DNA from: Chondrosia reniformis
Taxonomy: Eukaryota; Porifera; Demospongiae; Chondrillida; Chondrillidae
Assembly (NCBI GenBank): GCA_947172415.1
Contig: OX359191.1
Coordinates: forward strand, 6,014,001-6,078,000
Length of the DNA stretch: 64,000 nucleotides
Direction of reading: 5' to 3'
The position numbers and the translations under genes are program-made. Of this stretch, positions 26,721 through 37,603 are shown piece by piece. Each line of letters opens with the position of its first letter. Positions within the stretch are counted from its first letter, which is position 1. A model generated the notes under the pieces. That model searched no databases. It was not told the DNA's origin and saw only the letters and a list, made by a program, of their open reading frames with translations.

Positions 26721-27650
26721 AGGTACACTTATTAAGTGGAACAGGTACACTTATAAGTGGGACAGGTACACTTATTAAGTGGGACAGGTACTACACTTAT
26801 TAAGTGGGACAGGTACACTTATAAGTGGGACAGGTACACTTATTAAGTGGGACAGGTACACTATAAGTGGGACAGGTACTACACTTATTACGTGAGACAG
26901 GTACTACACTTATTAAGTGGGACAGGTACTACACTTATTAAGTGGGACAGGTACACTTATTAAGTGGGACAGGTACACTTATTAAGTGGGACAGGTACAC
27001 TTATTAAGTGGGACAGGTACACTTATTAAGTGGGACAGGTACACTATAAGTGGGACAGGTACACTATAAGTGGGACAGGTACTACACTTATTACGTGAGA
27101 CAGGTACTACACTTATTAAGTGGGACAGGTACACTTATTAAGTGGGACAGGTACACTTATTAAGTGGGACAGGTACACTTATTAAGTGGGACAGGTACAC
27201 TTATTAAGTGGGACAGGTACACTTATTAAGTGGGACAGGTACACTTATAAGTGGGACAGGTACACTATAAGTGGGACAGGTACACTATAAGTGGGACAGG
27301 TACTACACTTATTACGTGAGACAGGTACTACACTTATTAAGTGGGACAGGTACACTTATTAAGTGGGACAGGTACACTTATTAAATGGGACAGGTACACT
27401 TATTAAGTGGGACAGGTACACTTATTAAGTGGGACAGGTACTACACCTATTACGTGAGACAGGTACACTTATAAGTGGGACAGGTACTACACTTATTAAG
27501 TGGGACAGGTACTACACTTATTAAGTGGGACAGGTACTACACTTATTAAGTGGGACAGGTACTACACTTATTAAGTGGGACAGGTACACTTATAAGTGGG
27601 ACAGGTACACTTATTAAGTGGGACAGGTACTACACTTATAAGTGGGGAAT
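26721..27650. repeat. Large minisatellite, ~22-bp unit (about 40 copies)
   Basis: The unit is ACTTATTAAGTGGGACAGGT with 'ac' or 'actac' joints. Variants include ACTTATAAGTGG, ACTATAAGTGG and ACTTATTACGTGAGAC. Variants recur in blocks, which suggests higher-order repeats of several units. Two degenerate units (ACTTACAAGTGGGACG) lie ~400 bp away at 28062-28110. Confidence 0.95.
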
Positions 27651-28055
27651 ATATATTTATAAGTGGCTTTATTCATAAGTATTAATGCTTCTATATAGTC
27701 TAGAATATTCTAAATCTCAGTTTTCTGTCATGTGACCAAGATGGCGATTCTGGTAGACCTAAGCTTGACATTGACTAATTGAGTTTATTAATGGACCTTT
27801 TTTTAGTTGGGATAAAATGTCTGCACTCTTAGGTGTCTCAATACTACTTCTGTCTCAATAAGTACTTTAAAGATCTAAGTCTAAGATGATGATCTAATTG
27901 AGTTAACAGTTTGCAACAATAGCTACCAGCTATTCAAAGACGTGTATATAATGTTCCTGTTGCAAACCGCGTATATGGTGGATGGTCATTCTTTAACAAC
28001 TTCTCTGTACTCGCAAACCAAGTCCAGCTACATGGCCTTACTCTACCTACTCTAC

Positions 28056-28112
28056 CGGACGGTTACACTTACAAGTGGGACGTGTACACTTACAAGTGGG
28101 ACGGGTACACTG
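28056..28112. repeat. Outlying degenerate minisatellite units
   Basis: 'ttacacttacaagtgggacg' occurs twice in tandem, followed by 'ggtacact'. It is the same motif as the array at 26721-27650 with t-to-c changes. Confidence 0.75.
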
Positions 28113-29639
28113 ACATTTGAATATTCATTGCCTCTGCTTATTATGGATACACTGGTTTTGTACACATCAGTCACTCTCAAGATTTACGTAGTACACATGT
28201 ATACACAGACAGAGGTATTCGAAGTTTAGATACCTATACCTGCTAGTCCACTATGGATAAGCAAAAACAAAGCTGCTATAGGTAATTTCATGCCTTCCAA
28301 GCTTTCCAAGCACTTCTTAGGACGATAGTTCTCTTATACACTGCACTTGCGTATGATAAATAATCATAACGCGTTATGTAAACGTTTTGAATAGTTTGAT
28401 AAAAGGTCATAATATATTCACATTTGGCATTTATTTCCTCTAAACTAACAGTTTTATGCCTAATATCTGTACATATGGGAGCTATATAAAACTGTAAAAT
28501 ACACCCTGTGTTTATATTTTAATAATAATCTACAAGGTATGCTAAACAGATGTGCCTATTCTTATAGTTGTATAGAATTTTATCACTATCATTGGAGATT
28601 GATAATGCTTAGAGAATTTTGTATATAAAAGTTGCACTCTGTGTAAATGTATATTTATGTACTGTATGAAATAAGCTATTTATATTCATACAACTGGTAT
28701 CTTTAAGAAACCTGAGTTACAATTAAATTCTTTTTATTATTGAACAATGAGAAGTAGAGTTAACAATAGTAGTAATAACTGTGTTAGAGGTTCTAGTACA
28801 GTAAAAGTAAATTTAAATCTTACCTTTAATTCAGATACATTTCCTCAGTAGATTCCTTAAGATATATGATAGGTCTGGCCATAGGTACTGCTGGCTATAG
28901 ATACATCTCCTGGTGCTGAATGTGGATAAGAAACCATTATCAACTGTGGATAAGGTAATCTCTGGTGTCTCTCCTCTCTTTGTGGTTCATCAAAGCCCAC
29001 ACACTCACAAATGTGTCGGTAATAATATGTTAGATTACGTCATGTCATGTGACTTTAACCATGTGTAGACTATATATGAACAATTCAATATTCTTCAGCA
29101 AATTGTGGGTCCAGAGGCTCTGGACAGAACTTTTCAGAGAGCCCAGTAATATATACACATAGTCAAATTTAACTAAGTGAAGAATTATATTAACAAGTTG
29201 AATTAAATGGTACTGTAGACGAAAGGTAGTTAGTTGAAGTGGCTTTTGAAGATGTTTTTTTTTCACTTGCGAGGCTCTTCCAAAGTAGCACTTTATTTCC
29301 AAAAGACCTTGTAGGTAGAGGGGAGTGAAGACCATAATTGGCTCTCCTAGTGGCATATGAGTAGACTGCAGATTCCCAGTGAACAGATCAGTTATGCTAT
29401 TTGGCTGGTAGTTATGACAGAGTAGATTTAAAGTGTATAAATTAATTAGAAGATGATGATGCCTATGGGTTTTTAATGTAGTCATCCCATTTTGACTCTA
29501 AATTTCAGTGGCAGATGAGTAGGGAGTGTTGTGGGTGAGTTTTCTGGTAGCATAATTCTGAAGGCACTTGAGTTGTTGGGATTGACCATATGTAAGTGAG
29601 AACTGAATAGAGTCAAAGGTTGGGAGAGCACAGTTAGTA
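28113..29639. other. Intergenic, no gene supported
   Basis: A 146-codon minus-strand frame (29045-29485) has no family resemblance and no splice signals of note. The rest is AT-rich sequence. Confidence 0.4.
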
Positions 29640-29991
29640 CAGTGAACCCTCACTTATCCGGACCCAACGGGTCTGGACTATGTCCAGATAACTGAAACAA
29701 CCGGATATGTGAAGCAATAATTATTGTATTATACATACAGTACGTGTCAAAAGAAACACCGCCTTGACCGAGATTTTTAAGTGAGGAATGAGGAGTATTT
29801 CGGTTGATTTTGTTGAGTGGTTAGTTCAAATAAACTAGTTTGGTCTTTAAAGTATCACAACTACGCTTCCTTTTCAAGAAGACATTGCTACAGCTAGCCA
29901 TTGTCATAAACTCGTACACACTATTAAATGATGGACATTAATTAGAAACAGAATTTAAGACCGGATAAGCAGGGGTCCACTGTACTGACAT
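29640..29991. mobile_element. pogo/Tigger-like MITE
   Basis: The left end CAGTGAACCCTCACTTATCC is inverted at the right end as CAGTGGACCCCTGCTTATCC, each followed by GG. Both are flanked by TA, as expected for Tc1/mariner-superfamily insertion. There is no transposase in the ~350 bp. Confidence 0.75.
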
Positions 29992-30881
29992 TTGACAATT
30001 CCACCTCATTGGCTGTGGTCATGTATGCATAACGTGGCTAGTCAATGTGTAGACCTGTTAGGGTTACTATTAAATACTGCCTGCTAATGCTCCTTTATAT
30101 GCATGCTACCGGACCATTAACCTTTTTGACTGTCCCACATTGAGGAGCTTGTACAGTCCTTGCCCAGAATACTGTACATCACTCACTTTTGTATATATTG
30201 TAGTCTAAGGATGTTAGTGCTGGATTATATAATATCTGTCTCCAATTATTATAGATATATATATAATACATAGCTAGCCATATGCACATGTGTGATATAC
30301 AGTATGTGTAGGAATATAAAACTATGAAAAAATCTCATTCTTTTACCCTGTTGTACCACGGCTACCTATATATATGTTTCTAAGGTGATATATGCTATAC
30401 ATCGTATATATCACTTTCTTTCTTCTCTAGAAATAACTTACATCTGTTGTTTTTGGAGGAACTATATATTACTATACATGTTTATACTGTATACCCTTTC
30501 TGGTTTATTGTTTTGATATAATATTATGAAACTAGAGGTCTACCACCTTATTGTATTCATGACATTGTATAGATTATATTTATTAGATTATGAAACCTAA
30601 TTAAAAGAGGTCGGACATTTGTCTGGCCTGAGATGATACCATGTAAGGTTTGGATAAATGATTTAAAATCTCCCTGGCCTCTTTTCTAATTTTAATGCAC
30701 CTATAATACACAACAGGAGAGATATACAAGGAACATACAATGATAACCTATATATACTGTAGCTGTTATATGTCTATTATTGGCTATCCCATACAGTTCA
30801 TATATGTATTTTCTATATCATGTATGTATTGTTTATATTATGTTGATAGATAAAGAGTAACATACATAGATAATCAACTAA

Positions 30882-33318
30882 TTATGAAGTTTTGAAATTA
30901 ACCATTCCATAAGCAGGATTCTCTTGCAGTAATACTGATGGTTGTCCATCTTTTTGATCAGTTGATATTTTATTTCTTTGTTTTTTCTTGCTCCTTCTCC
31001 TCTTTAGAAATATGCCAGCAGGTAATATTGTAGCCATTGCTATAACAAGTAATGTTACTCCACAAACTGCTAGGGACAATGTAAATATGTTGTCTAAATG
31101 AAATAAATAAATATATATACATATATGTATGGTGAACCATTAATAAACTCTTCATACGGTTTAAACATATACTACTCTATGCTACATATTTATTTGATAT
31201 TGTTTTACACCCTCCGTTCATAATACATTATATAAAACATGTTACTGTAACATTCATCTGGCTTTATATAAAAAAGAAAACATACATATATATGTATACG
31301 TACATATGTTTCAGTTATACCATGGCGCTGAGGTGTATATGGGTTTTATACGTACGAGTCATATACGTACACCGAAGCGCCGTGGTATGAGTGATATATA
31401 CTACGTAGCTTCTTATCGTTATTTTGGCGGGACTTTCAGGATGGCTCATTTAGCGTCTGGTTAGTTTTGCTTAAATGCTGACGACTTTATAGAATGCTCT
31501 TGCCCTGACTACTCCAACTGTCCTAAATGTAAGGAGAATTGTCCACCCTCCAAGTAGAAATGTCTTAGTTTACCATATTTGGGCAGGGATATAACAGGAT
31601 TTAAGAAGCCGATGCAGTATATAGCTTCTTAAATCCTGTTATATCATGGTTACGAAATTTAAACACAGGTGGTTGCCCCGGCAACGGAGTATATATACTT
31701 TTTACACTCTCTGGTCTACATATACAAACATGAATCAGTTTGAATAGCAATTACGTATATGCAAAAGGTGGTTATGCTTATTAATCTTTACTATTATATC
31801 ATGTATAATACACACTGAGGTCCCTTGCTGTACTGTAGCATCTCAACAGTGATACATTTGTGCTTTAGTAGGCTATTCTGTATATTCAACTAACCTTTGA
31901 AATGTTGGTGGTTCACTGGCTTATTGGCTTGTTTACCATCCATCAGTACTGTACTGTATGTACTGGACTCCAATGGTATGTATAGTGACACTTGTCTTGA
32001 AGCTACACTGGTACAAACTGATTTGACAAATTCTAATATTTACGTAGGTGATCTTTGTTGAGATCATATAAATATGGTTATTTCTACTTGCCTTGTATCA
32101 CTGAAAGATTGACTGAATTACTCTTTTGGGGATTAATCGGATCATTTCCAAGATACCTGCACCAGAAGGTTGTGCCATTGAAGCTAGCAGGCACTGGTCC
32201 TACCTCTATAATGTGTGCATCCTCTGATCGAAGGACTGATCTGTAATACTTTTGGTCATTTGTATTGTCCAGGTTTATAAGGTAACGACGTTTGCTGCTG
32301 ATCCAATCTGGATCCACTGATATTGGGGAATGGTTACATGATAGCTGGACATATTGACCAACACATAGTGTTACTTCTTTTAGTCCTCCTGGTAGAAAAC
32401 TCAAATTGATTTGAAAAGAACCTAATGTATGTATGTGCATATGAATAATCTAATACACCATTTTTGAACATGGTACATGTAGTATAGAGTAAAAGGCTTA
32501 TATAGGGAACTAAACCTAGTGAGAGCTTTGGATGAGGATACAGAGTTTGTGCTGAATCTATAGAGGTCTCATATACACAAATTTGGTGACAGCAGTTGAA
32601 CTAGATGTTAACTAAGACACATGATGAAATTAAATGAATGTATACTCTAGGTGAAAGTCAAATTAAATTTTATGTATTATATATATGTATTGTGTTAGGC
32701 TATTGTAAGTAGACTGAAACTAACTGAGAAGATTGAGCTCTTTTTAACTTTATATTTCAATATTAATATTATTGATAACACAATTGTTTTTATATATGTA
32801 TGTGTTTAAAAACATTCTTGTAAAGTATACGTATATGTATATAGATAGCAAGTGGAACACATTTCTAACTGTATAAGTATGTATATACGTAGATCGGTGA
32901 TCCACTCTCCCGAAGCTACATGACACAACAAATTTCAGTGGCCATGCAAAGAGGCAATGCTGCCTCTGTGCTGGGCACCTTTGAACAGTGTACCGTTAAT
33001 GACAATTAATCTTATTATATTATATTATTCAGTTAGAGACGTAGATCTATTTATTTGTTTTAAAAAATTAGGTATTTTTAACAATACAATGATGGCAACC
33101 TTATAATAATAGTATTAAACGTGTTATTAAAAATATAATATATACCTTATATATCTTAAATTTAGACTGTTATAGTTTGTAATTCACCGGGCCAATGATT
33201 TTGATACGTCTATACAGTACATTCATTGTGTTTATATACATAATTCATACTCACCTACTTGTTGGATCAATTTTAAGTTGAGACAACTTAAAAGTAGAAT
33301 AATAGTTATTTTTATCAT
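30882..33318 (-). CDS. Ig-domain receptor with NPxY tail, complete, 4 exons
   Basis: Minus-strand exons: 33255-33318 (ATG, signal peptide starting MIKITIILLLSCLN), 32092-32421, 31895-32032 and 30882-31093 (stop). All introns are phase 1 and the total is 744 nt, or 247 residues. Exon 2 is a V-like Ig domain: Cys in YVQLSCNH, Trp in PDWISSKR, second Cys in TTFWCRYLGND, final strand SNSVNLSVIQ. Exon 3 is a ~46-residue membrane-proximal segment with one Cys. Exon 4 holds a TM helix (FTLSLAVCGVTLLVIAMATI), a basic stop-transfer (KRRRSKKKQR) and the tail ENPAYGMVNFKTS. NPxY is a PTB-domain ligand or endocytosis signal in known receptors. The exon 2 donor is GC (AAG|GCAAGT), the known minor class. 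The ligand is unknown. Confidence 0.8.
31312..31692. mobile_element. Double-hairpin DNA element, copy 2
   Basis: An inverted copy of 18997-19350. It shares 'gcttcttatcgttattttgg', the hairpin 'gatataacaggatttaagaa' with its inverse, and the terminal GTTGCCCCGGCAACGGAG. It lies in the last intron of the Ig receptor. Confidence 0.75.
32480..32560. repeat. Penelope-associated dispersed repeat fragment
   Basis: 'tatagggaactaaacctagt' plus 'gagctttggatgaggatacag' matches 63680-63740 and, more weakly, 25460-25520 and 63390-63435. Confidence 0.55.
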
Positions 33319-33647
33319 CTTATAAGCTTTTGGCTCTAAAAAGTTCTCATATGGATTTAGTACCAAATCCTCCTTAGTCTCTGAATGAGGTTAATCACCA
33401 GTACATACTTTGAAGCTTAGTATAAGCAGCTTTCTTCCTAGTTACTATTTTAATTTCCATGCCAAAATTCATTTTAAATTTTAAATCCCTATATATATAT
33501 ACATGTGACTATTAAAATCACAAGATGAAACTTTAAATGCTATATTGTATAGGTAAATTTTCAAATGTATTTACTATATTTAAGCCTCAATGTAAAGCTA
33601 TAATCATCATTAAACTCTGGATATTACCCCTGCCCACTCATGTTGAG
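33319..33647. other. Upstream flank of the Ig receptor
   Basis: No gene. Positions 33610-33645 carry an inverted SINE tail fragment ('ctctggatattacccctgcc'). Confidence 0.5.
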
Positions 33648-33779
33648 AATTCATAAAAAGGTAAGTATATGTATGTAATACAGCTACTATGTCCTGAGAG
33701 ACAGTAGTGTACATACATACCTGGAATGATGGATATAGCATACCAATACTCAATGACAACATTTTACCATATGTAATAA

Positions 33780-34659
33780 CTTCATGAAATTATAGATTCA
33801 CTTTTACACTTTCAATCAAAGCCTTACAGCTTCACTCCAAATATCAAGGTATGAATAATACATCATGTGTAATACAGTTTGCAGTAGGCATATTCACATA
33901 AATGGTTCCATCATTAGTTCATTGTGCTCCTAGGAGACATTATACGTACCAGCTGTCCTGGAGACATAGCCAAATTATCCTGGTTCAATTCCAAACTATT
34001 GCTTTTTGTTTTTTTCCCACTTTATGATGTTTCAGACTGAGTATAATTACTTGTGGTTTGAGGCCATCTTAACCCTGGATCATTGACCACCATCAACCAC
34101 AGAAGAGCTGGGTGAAGCCATGAAAAATCAAGGTGATGATCTCTCCCACTGGAAATGGGCTGGTCTTGATTATTTGCTTGTCCTGATCACCACTAATTAG
34201 TGAATTGCAACTGTAGCTCTAGATAGTGAGGGAAGCATTGCTGTGGCAGTTGTAGCTCAGTGACAGAGCACCATTGGTCATAACCAGCTCTCCTTGGTTC
34301 CATTCCCAGTGATTGCCTCTTTTGTGTTTTCCCTCTTCATGGTATTTGAGATTATGAATTGTCGTTTGCTTGATTACCTTTCATGAGTGGGTGGGGTAAT
34401 ATTCAGAAGCCGAATGATGATGTATGAGCTCATGATTGCCACATCTTAGAAAATTAAAGGACCTACATTGTACAGCACCATTGTTAGGCCCTTCTAGGAT
34501 AGTATACATACATGTACATATGGGGATACAATGATAAATATTTTTTCATATGTTTTTCCTTTTTCTTTCCATCTCCAGTTAATTCGATACATCTACTGTG
34601 TAGACTCATACACAGATGATCAACTATATGAACTATCACTATCATTAAAGTCAAATTAA
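33780..34659 (+). pseudogene. Duplicated 3' end of the RasGRF-type gene
   Basis: 33780-33848 matches the penultimate exon (17484-17552), with its donor kept. Its acceptor 'ttgtag' has become 'taataa'. 34579-34659 matches the last exon, with acceptor and stop kept and one Phe-to-Cys change (TTT to TGT). The preceding exon (17240-17357) is deleted. Only a scrap of the exon before it remains, at 33650-33660. No promoter or upstream exons exist, so it is a non-functional fragment, although the last exon could still be used as a splice target. Confidence 0.85.
34243..34400 (+). repeat. tRNA-derived SINE-like repeat, copy 2
   Basis: The A-box-like TAGCTCAGTGACAGAGC (34251) and B-box-like GGTTCCATTCC (34296) are ~45 bp apart. 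The tail ends 'ggggtaatattcaga'. A second B-box fragment, GGTTCAATTCC, lies at 33983 upstream and suggests a tandem partial unit. Confidence 0.6.
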
Positions 34660-35514
34660 TGCAGTTCTTATTTTGTATATATTATACATTAATATTGCAT
34701 AATATATTTTGTCATCATATAAATTTATAAATACTATGATATTGTTACAGTTTATGCCTGGCTTATATTTGATATACATAATACCAGTATACATATAGCT
34801 GCAGTATAATGGACCCAACATGGTAGTGATGTGTATGGTTAGTTATAATATATCAGTCACTTAAATTTCAGTGTATTATATATGCCACTTTGAATTCTGA
34901 ATGAATGTCTGCAGCTGCTATATAGATGAGACTAATATTTTAGGGATACAAATTTGGTATGCCAATGTAAATGCTTCCAATTCATTTCACCATGCATGCA
35001 GCCAAGCCTGCAGGGGCAGTCTTATCCATGCCTAGAAAGGCCCTTATTAAGTTGTTCTGCTCTTTATCTAGACATTTGTACTCCCTTAGCATACATGGTA
35101 ACTGTATATATTCATTTGTACTAATAATTAGAGATCTATATATAAAGGTGGGTAAAGATTTTAGAGAGGTAATCAAAATTTCCTAAGGCTTTAGCAAGTA
35201 AGTAATTATAGTTGATTTGGAGGTTATAATACGATTATCTATAGGAACTCTATAATAAGCTTGTGAATTGACCTTAAAGCTTATACAGTGTTTCTATTTG
35301 TCATAGTATCATCAACACATTATGTAGGAGGTTATTAGCTAATGTACTAGACCAGCTACATTCCAACAGCAACATGCTACAAGATAATCTTACATCCTGG
35401 GGAGGTACGTAGCTGAAGATATTTGAGAGTCCACTGGTAGGCTAATCCGTGTTCTCTGAAGAGAAGACAATGTTGATTTATCAATTTTGGAGTGTCAAAA
35501 TTCATCAGTCTAAT

Positions 35515-36352
35515 GCATGATACACAATGACATTGTTCCATCACTAGAATGACTATATAGCCAAATGGCAGCATTCAGTGCTATTGAAGGCTTTAAACCT
35601 ATATAATATAATCAATTATTTCCATGATTTTAATATATATATATATATATAGATAATAGAGTATTATTTGGCAATGTCAACTTCAAGTATATATGAAATA
35701 GGAGTTGAAGTTTATGCAAGTAATAAATATGCATTATATTATGTATAAGCAAGTTTTACTTCAAAGGATATACAGTACTAGTCACTTAACCGCACACATC
35801 TGTTTTATGCAAATATCCGGATAAATTGAGGGAATTGGATAAGTGAGGGATATATCGTTGATACAAAATATGTCTATATACCGATCTTAGTGCCCCATTC
35901 AGTCAGAAAATGCACCTTAATAGCATGTTGATTTAGGGTGTGTATGTTTGTACAGGCATATTTCTTTCTTATCTTTTCCTGTCATGCTTTCCTTGGTCTT
36001 TTTGGTTGTAAACAAGCAGCCATTCATTTTGAGGGAAATTATACGGAAATTGAGGTTTCCGGATATATAAGTGTGCTAAAATTACACAGCGTAGTCTTAT
36101 AATCTATGTACAGTGTAAATCTTTACTATATAGCAAATTAAAAACAGCAACGGAACGTGCAGGAACCGGTTATGAGAGTTTCGGTTGAGCGAGGTCTCAC
36201 ATCACATTTTTAAAGAAGGAATAATTAATACATTATGCCTATAATAATTAATATACATATGTATATATATATATTCAATTTCTAGGTATTCTGCTTACCA
36301 TTTTCATTGCTGTTTTTTGGAGGTGGGAACTGAAATGGTATATCCTTCAGTT
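35515..36352 (-). pseudogene. Duplicated last exons of the small surface protein
   Basis: 36299-36352 matches exon 4 of the gene at 21742-25755, including both splice sites, with a 3-base in-frame insertion (an extra Pro codon). 35515-35603 matches the TM exon but carries small insertions and an internal deletion of ~20 bp. These break the frame inside the TM helix and remove the stop context. The earlier exons are absent. Confidence 0.8.
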
Positions 36353-36735
36353 CTGTTTTTATAAGTAGAAAGGAAGGATGTTTACACTTTAAAAATAAGC
36401 CAATGTTAGAAATATTGAGGGCTCAAAATTGTTATTTCTATTTGTACAATATATTATTTTCTGATCATATATAGCTTTTTGCATACATATGTACATTATG
36501 CATTGTGAGTGCCTTATAACAGGTCGAGTTTGGTTTTCTGCCGGCAATCATTTTCTGTCCAGATTATCCAAGGATGTCTATAGTGACCATTTTAATTCTG
36601 AAATCCTCACAATTATCATCCTATATAATATTTCTATCTCATTACCATGGCAATGAGCTGATAATGGGGGGGGGGCATTATATACCATATGTATGGTGGG
36701 GGATATACGTACAGTAGGAACACGTAAATACATTA

Positions 36736-37603
36736 AACGTTATAGTGATGCTATCACCAGAACAAACTGGCACCTTTCCTGATTGATCAACACTGTTAGT
36801 AGCTAAAATACCTACAAGAGGAATATAACTGAACTAATAGAGCTGAACAAGGATTGACATCATGTGAAACTGGAGTAATTAATATTAGCAGCTTACTTAC
36901 TATAGGTAAGATGAAATAGAGCTATCATTTCTCACTCCCTTTTAACTAAGTATTGTATAATAGTATAGGGTATATATAAAAGATAAAGTGTACATAGTCC
37001 ATGGTTTTGAAAGACTAAATTATGAACTATATAGTGACACCTGTACTCAGGGTTACAATCAACACAATATAGGCTTAGACAAACAGATATAGATTTACAA
37101 CATAAGTTACTGTTTCTATTTTGTAGCTATATAAGTCTTACATACCTCCGGATCATCTTTCTAACACTTCTTGGTGAAGGAGAGTACTTCCGCTTACAAG
37201 GCAAAAGGACCACACACAAATGTCATTAGATGCAATCTCATGATCAGTTCCTGTAAATGTACAGTGTCGAGAAAAAAAATGAAAGTTCATTCCACTGCTC
37301 CCTCCCAGAGGAGGATTTATAAGTCTCTCCATAACACACTAGATAAATTCACATCAAAAGATAAAACTGACTATTTAGACAAGTGTATACATTACAGTGG
37401 CCTATAGCTAGGTACGTATCTCAACAGATTTATGGTTAGAAGGTTTATAGAACCATATTCTCGTGACCAGACTATATACTAGGATCTAATAGAGCTGCCA
37501 TTTTATACGTACTCACATGATACAGTAGTTACTGACTTTTATATCTATGTACGTAATTATACAAGGTATATATAAACTAATTATTCACAAGTTAACGTAA
37601 GTT
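36736..37603. other. Intergenic with a relic Ig-exon fragment
   Basis: 37290-37345 repeats 'ccactgctccctcccagagg' and 'agtctctccataacacact' from the Ig exon at 40542-40856, with the stretch between shortened. It is therefore a scrap of a duplicated receptor. Nothing else is recognisable. Confidence 0.6.

Larger units (their letters stand above)
33650..36735. repeat. Segmental duplication of 16945-23467
   Basis: The two segments match in order across: the end of the exon at 16958 with its donor, the last two exchange-factor exons, the SINE, the 3' flank, the receptor TM exon, the GTGAGACCT MITE, exon 4 of the surface protein, and the terminal 'acagtaggaacaagttaat' region. The copy here is ~3.1 kb against ~6.5 kb. 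It lacks exon 20, the double-hairpin element, the foldback element, the palindromic array and the 22911-23165 foldback. The orientation is direct. Confidence 0.9.

Noticed and set aside
26721-27650. CRISPR-like array
   Set aside because: Units are contiguous with no unique spacers, in a eukaryotic context. It is a minisatellite.
29045-29485. 146-codon minus-strand frame
   Set aside because: No recognisable domain, no coding-like pattern and no neighbouring exons.
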